A DNA stretch of 49,896 nt from positions 1 through 49,896 of the forward strand of contig NZ_JQCQ01000010.1 in assembly GCF_001437605.1 (NCBI RefSeq), read 5' to 3'. The notes under the pieces were generated by a model. That model worked only from the letters and a program-made list of their open reading frames with translations. It had not been told where the DNA came from and searched no databases. Made by a program: the position numbers and the translations under genes. The DNA comes from Pediococcus argentinicus (GTDB taxonomy: Bacteria; Bacillota; Bacilli; Lactobacillales; Lactobacillaceae). Positions 48,954-49,896 of the stretch are shown here, piece after piece. Numbering within the stretch: position 1 is the first letter of the stretch; each line of letters starts with the position of its first letter.

Positions 48954-49334
48954 TTATACAGTTAATTCCAACACGTTACCTTCAGGATCTTCAAAGACCG
49001 ACTCATAATAACCATCACCAGTAGTTCTGGGACCATTAGTATGTTTGTACCCATCGTTACTTAATCGCTCTGTCATTTCATCAACAGCTTTCTCACTACC
49101 CAATGACATTGCAATGTGGGCATAACCATAAGTTATACTATCTGGTTCGACAACATTATCTTGGTTCATAATTTCCATTCTGGTTTCACCATCTGGAAAA
49201 CTCAGGAAATATGAATAAAATCCTTTTGTTCGATTATGGTATAACTCACTACTTGTAGCTTCAAAGTATTTTTCATAGAAGCTCTTAAATTTTTCAATGC
49301 CCTTAGTCCAAATAGCAACGTGTTCAATTTTCAT
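48954..49334 (-). CDS. VOC/glyoxalase-fold family protein
   Basis: 126 aa with the typical beta-alpha-beta-beta-beta pairs of the vicinal-oxygen-chelate family: KIEHVAIWTKGIEKFKSFYE (His5, metal ligand), YAHIAMSLG (second His), and GDGYYESVFEDPEGNVLEL (final Glu). Members act as glyoxalases, dioxygenases or fosfomycin-type resistance enzymes; length and the residue pattern fit a glyoxalase I-like protein, activity unproven. It starts 2 nt after the stop of the preceding gene, so the two are co-translated. Confidence 0.88.
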   Translation of the reverse strand: MKIEHVAIWTKGIEKFKSFYEKYFEATSSELYHNRTKGFYSYFLSFPDGETRMEIMNQDNVVEPDSITYGYAHIAMSLGSEKAVDEMTERLSNDGYKHTNGPRTTGDGYYESVFEDPEGNVLELTV

Positions 49335-49336
49335 TT

Positions 49337-49798
49337 TTAATGTTCTCCCTTAACAACAAAGTATGAGCCTCTAATCGTACCGGCCAACTTCGATTTTTGG
49401 CGTGCAAACTTGAACTTTCCTTCAAATTCAGCTGGCACTTCCATCCCGTCTGAAAGTTTAAATCCAACTGCTCGCTTGCCACCTTTTTCAACACTATACA
49501 TCACATTAACTACTAGTCCATTTTCGTAGAATACATATGCCATTTTCAAGCCATCTACTTCAAAACTGGAAATCTCTAAAGGAGTATAACCAAATTTCAT
49601 GTCACGTTCAGACAGTACCTCTTCAACCCACTCTAAGGTTTGGGGATCCTCAGATGCAGGAACTGTTACAAATTCATGCTTGTATTTATTCCAATAGTAT
49701 CGGGCTTCGTTAGCTCTCAAACCGGCTAATGCCTTAGCTACTGGTGAACTTTCTAAACCTACTGTTGAGACATCTTTAAAATCAACTTTATAGCTCAT
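49337..49798 (-). CDS. Conserved protein of unknown function (153 aa)
   Basis: Soluble 153-aa protein without signal or membrane segment. It starts MSYKVDFKDVSTVGLESSPV, with a helical part RANEARYYWNKYK, a middle of beta strands (FEVDGLKMAYVFYENGLVVN) and a basic end (GKFKFARQKSKLAG). I do not recognise a characterised family. It lies 2 nt upstream of the VOC gene in one transcript, so the two may act together. Its ribosome binding site is AGAGGAT. The region beyond it, to the end of the window, has no further gene. Confidence 0.6.
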   Translation of the reverse strand: MSYKVDFKDVSTVGLESSPVAKALAGLRANEARYYWNKYKHEFVTVPASEDPQTLEWVEEVLSERDMKFGYTPLEISSFEVDGLKMAYVFYENGLVVNVMYSVEKGGKRAVGFKLSDGMEVPAEFEGKFKFARQKSKLAGTIRGSYFVVKGEH

Positions 49799-49896
49799 AT
49801 CAATAATATCCTCTTTTTGAATATTTTTTGGTTGCGTTTTCAGTCTATGTAATTAAATGATTAAAGTCAATCTGTTTTTAGATAACTCAAAGTTAT

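Overview
The window is AT-rich (roughly one third G+C by eye), gene-dense DNA from a low-G+C Gram-positive bacterium. The lacABD tagatose-6-phosphate pathway, the Leloir galK/galT pair, several PTS systems, CcpA-type cre boxes, strong AGGAGG ribosome binding sites and a LevR/sigma-54 controlled PTS all point to Lactobacillaceae. Companilactobacillus or a relative is my best guess, but that is inference. No rRNA, tRNA, CRISPR array, prophage or insertion sequence was seen.

The window is mainly a sugar-uptake island. (1) 67-8977, minus strand: an amino-sugar operon in the order lacD1, PTS EIIA, a 669-aa uncharacterised glycosidase-like protein, PTS EIIB, EIIC, EIID, a GntR/UTRA repressor, agaS and nagA. 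It reads from a promoter at about 9057 that carries two identical 16-bp operators. The content suggests uptake of galactosamine/N-acetylgalactosamine or an oligosaccharide containing it. A histidine phosphatase gene diverges from it. (2) 9818-13421, minus: lacR-lacA-lacB-lacD2-DUF4867-like-37-aa small protein, a LacR-type tagatose-6-phosphate operon without lacC. (3) 13660-19012, plus: galactitol/galactose-type PTS gatABC, a new 54-aa membrane protein, then galK and galT with their own cre box. Galactose can thus be handled both as galactose-6-P (gat/lac) and by the Leloir route. The galM/lacX-like epimerase at 21852-22730 fits the same theme.

(4) 19102-25278: mixed genes: a Phd/YoeB-type toxin-antitoxin pair, an IclR regulator with a short-chain dehydrogenase, a 45-aa basic protein, an orphan MazE-like antitoxin, a flavin disulfide reductase and a small membrane protein. 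(5) 25363-32605: a sucrose locus. scrA-scrK-oligo-1,6-glucosidase run leftward and scrB-scrR rightward from a shared control region. (6) 32638-39565: a CPBP membrane protease divergent from a MerR regulator whose dyad lies in a 19-bp promoter spacer, an MFS transporter, a membrane-anchored endonuclease/exonuclease/phosphatase-fold protein, a coiled-coil membrane protein, an SRPBCC protein and a metallophosphoesterase. (7) 39941-48212, minus: levR followed by a mannose-family PTS with two tandem EIIB genes, EIIC, EIID, EIIA and a GH31 alpha-glucosidase. A textbook -24/-12 sigma-54 promoter is fused to the levR terminator hairpin. (8) 48385-49798: a GNAT acetyltransferase, a VOC protein and a conserved protein of unknown function.

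The least explained items are the 669-aa glycosidase-like protein, two long branched inverted-repeat elements (24604-24737 and 39705-39865) that share a hairpin-loop motif, and three small proteins of 37, 54 and 45 aa inside or next to known operons. Starts given here were moved to the ATG/GTG/TTG best placed behind a ribosome binding site where the longest open frame was unlikely.
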